The notes beneath the pieces are model-generated. The model was not told where the DNA came from. It saw nothing but the letters and a program-made list of their open reading frames with translations, and searched no databases. Positions 61,716 to 64,000 of a stretch of DNA of 64,000 nt are shown here, piece by piece. The DNA is from Ignelater luminosus. Its lineage: Eukaryota; Arthropoda; Insecta; Coleoptera; Elateridae. A program made the position numbers and the translations under genes. The DNA lies in assembly GCA_011009095.1 (NCBI GenBank), contig VTPC01001028.1, forward strand, positions 184,798 through 248,797, written 5' to 3'. The stretch's first letter is position 1. Every line of letters begins with the position of its first letter.

Positions 61716-62140
61716 TTAGGTAGTCCCATTCAAACAGGACCGCGTTGGACCGCGTTTGCTCGCATATTACAAAGACAGTAGAGGGTGCTATCGCAAGGAC
61801 AGACTGTGACTGGCGAGGTGTACCGAGATTTTCTGGCTCGCAATATTCCAAATTGGATGGCGGCACGCAACGTCAATTGTTTTGGCAATCTGAAGATTGG
61901 TCTAAGTGGTACTCGATATGCCAACTTTGATGTCCTCAAAAATAGGATTGATGAGGTTTTGCAAGATGGTTTGGGGCGTGGCCTATATCAAAGTGTTTCC
62001 ATGATGCCTGGGAAATGGCAAAAGGTGATCGACAACGGTGGACAATATAGTACATAAATCTAAAATATCACGAGTTTATCATTTGTAGTTTTTAAAATCT
62101 TTAAATAAATGTGTGGTCCTGTTTGAATGGGACTACCTAA
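61716..62140 (+). mobile_element. 425 bp Tc1/mariner deletion derivative
   Basis: The ends are perfect 26 bp inverted repeats starting TTAGGTAGTCCCATTCAAAC, flanked by TA duplications (61714-61715 and 62141-62142). The interior keeps parts of a transposase gene in one frame. The perfect ends and intact frame suggest a recently mobilised non-autonomous element, moved in trans by a full-length relative. Confidence 0.88.
61782..62057 (+). pseudogene. Transposase remnant with the catalytic core deleted
   Basis: A frame open from 61782 to the stop at 62055-62057, with no ATG near its start. The 5' part, QGQTVTGEVYRDFLARNIPN, corresponds to the segment between the first and second catalytic acidic residues of Tc1/mariner transposases. 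The 3' part, FDVLKNRIDEVLQDGLGRGL and MMPGKWQKVIDNGGQY, is the C-terminal end. The HxDNAPxH and SPDLNPxD blocks expected between them are missing, so the two parts have been joined in frame by an internal deletion. It is unlikely to be translated or active. Confidence 0.7.
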
Positions 62141-62259
62141 TAAAATCGATAAAAACCCGAAAAACTTAAACTTGGTCATCCGCGCCATCTAGAGTCTTAT
62201 ATTGTTTTAGACTTACACAAGTAGGTACACTTTTACTTTTCCTCTTCCTGGAAAACATA

Positions 62260-62890
62260 CTATATGATCATACTTCTCAAGCCCCGAAAAAATCACTACG
62301 ACCACCCTACAGCACCACTAAACGTCTCAGTCAAGGTGTTCGAAAGAATCATGGCCAACAGACTGAGAAAACACGTATTTCATCCTCCCTCTGTCTCAGT
62401 ACAGTTTCCACCATACCATGTCCACTATGGACTTCTTTTTGAAAACTTGAACCCAAGAAACCAAGCAATGCCACGACGTCGTTCAGCAGCAAAGCTCCCC
62501 TCTGCCCGTCTTGCGCATCAGCATCCCAGAATTATCATTGCACAAGGGCAGTTGAGTAGAACCAAACTGCCGCACTCAATATCTTAAAAACACCTTTCAA
62601 ACCTTACCAAGGAGGCCCAATAACTTGCAGAATATCCTAGACAACATCCGCAACTTCCCGATCCACCAACAAGACTGACTCCCATAACTTTTCCGCAGTT
62701 TTTTTATATCTCAGGTACAAACACCAAGACCTAGGCCACCAACAACGTAGCCGCCGAATATACTGCGATGGAACTAATGAGTAACTGGTCCGACTACGGA
62801 GCCAACGTCGCGCATAACCCCATTCCTATCCACAGGCGACAGCTAACTCTCCTTTGCAGCAGAAAAGACAACGGTTCGACATTTGATATA
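62260..62890 (+). pseudogene. Jockey-type LINE fragment, second copy
   Basis: The frame from 62264 reads IILLKPRKNHYDHPTAPLNV then KVFERIMANRLRKHVF, a clear match to the early reverse-transcriptase block (ILKPGK...YRPISLL...KVFERI...RL) of Jockey-type LINEs, followed by SVQF where QFGFR is expected. The following sequence jumps to the 3' region, so the polymerase core is deleted. From about 62530 to 62840 it is similar to 21260-21590: both contain GGGCAGTTGAG.AGAACCAAAC, a CTTAAAAACA block, a TTTTTTTATATCTCAG-like block and CGCATAA.CC.AT. It is the same family as the LINE at 19950-21620. Confidence 0.75.
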
Positions 62891-62899
62891 GGCAAGGTC

Positions 62900-64000
62900 T
62901 TATCTTCGAATATCAAGTTTTTTGAAGTTGTATTGGATTTTGCATTGACTGTGTTTTATGGGCCTATTAAGCTTCTCGGGTTACTTGGTCCAGTGAAACA
63001 AAAGTTTTTCTTACTAATAGTAACTTTCCTTTTGGGTACCTTAAAACTTTCTGTTTATTAGTCCTAGTGCAGCTCTTAATCTCGATATATTTCTAAAACA
63101 TTAATAAATATTAGTTGACAATAACAGTTCACGTATGACAGGTTTACACGGTACAGGCCAGATCTTTGAATGTAATTGGTCGCAGCTCTATTTGGAGTTT
63201 AGACATGGATTAGACAGACCTATAATCTTAAGCTGTGTTAGTTTTTTTCATATTGATCGAGTTGGACTATTTGAATCCAAATAGACTTCAGTGATCCAGC
63301 GGGCACAGTTCGACAAACAATAACTTGAAACATGTTTCCAGAAAAAAAAATAGGCATTTTCTATTTCTTTTATTGTCGAGTTTTGATTAAATTGTTGGTT
63401 AAGCAATCTAACTTTGTTATGTTGTCTACCAGAACTACTTTACATTACACTTTTGTTTTGCGTTACCCAATAATTGCTTTAAGCATTTCAAAAGTTAGTT
63501 AGTTACACTTCTATAGCTGCAAAATACAAGTAAATCTTTCATAGGTTCACAAAGGGCTTAATTTAGGACACGAGTAAAAACACCGGTTTTACAGTTCTAC
63601 AATAAGCTATTTATAGGATCAGCAATACAGATTGAAGCATCGTCTTGTTGGAAAATGATCGTCTTATGACTGTATGATGTTTTAGATCTTTTTCGACTTT
63701 CTTGGATAGATAAAGCTTTTCGGAGACGTTTATTTTACTTTGAATATTTATCACTTATTCCAAGCAAAGAAGTCTTGCTTTGGGTGCGTCTGGAGTCTAC
63801 TAATAAAACTTTAAGCATTCATCTGTGAAATCTTCAACCGCCTTAGTCTTGCAGATATCAATTCTGGTTTTTTCAGTTGCCATTAAGTCTCATTAATCGG
63901 CAATCAAAAAATTTTCCGATGGGATTCAAGCCTGATCTACAATCTTCTCTGAGAATTTACTCGATTTTTCTACGTTTACTGTCACGGTGTTTCTAGTTTC
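62900..64000. other. AT-rich DNA, nothing recognised
   Basis: No supported gene, RNA or bounded repeat to the end of the window. Confidence 0.4.

Noticed and set aside
1..64000. CRISPR array, operon or other prokaryotic system
   Set aside because: No regularly spaced identical repeats, no clustered same-strand genes; the repeat content and the spliced gene are eukaryotic.

Overview
The window looks like AT-rich nuclear DNA from an arthropod, most likely an insect. The reasons are long stretches at roughly 65-70 % A+T with no dense gene content, an intron-containing BTB/BACK gene with GT-AG splice sites, and a repeat load typical of insects: mariner, piggyBac, RTE and Jockey-like LINEs, an LTR family and TA-flanked MITEs. 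Nothing bacterial is visible: no operons, Shine-Dalgarno sites or CRISPR array. The species cannot be named from this sequence alone.

Layout. 1-10.1 kb is mostly unannotatable AT-rich DNA with a 212 bp MITE (3668-3879), a partial LTR-like repeat (about 5080-5420) and two copies of an ACAG-containing dispersed repeat (about 7.95 and 8.7 kb). 10136-11445 is a complete-length mariner with perfect 22 bp inverted ends and a broken transposase. 11.4-19.9 kb is sparse, with a solo LTR-like repeat (14985-15464) and a TA-flanked MITE (16487-16961). 19.95-21.6 kb is a decayed Jockey-type LINE. 26.5-27.1 kb is a piggyBac transposase remnant. 29428-30061 is a striking foldback element with arms of about 290 bp. 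32.45-33.1 kb is an RTE-type LINE remnant. 34779-36072 is a second mariner whose transposase is interrupted by a single stop codon. 37.6-40.2 kb is an internally deleted LTR element (two LTR-like copies around a gag-like remnant, minus strand). 49.4-50.6 kb is a 5'- and 3'-end-bearing, internally deleted RTE on the minus strand. 51845-52188 is a TA-flanked MITE carrying CRE-like palindromes.

Host gene. The only convincing host gene is on the minus strand: a coding first exon at 60206-60333 and a large exon at 54303-55173 that ends the BTB region and encodes a BACK domain. The 5 kb intron between them holds another foldback element (56837-57306). The exon that should encode most of the BTB domain was not found. 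Downstream lie a 425 bp Tc1/mariner deletion derivative (61716-62140) and a second fragment of the same Jockey-like LINE (62260-62890).

No novel multi-gene system was found. The strongest unusual signals are the two foldback elements, the four-copy LTR-like family, the deletion derivative with a fused transposase frame, and the missing BTB exon.
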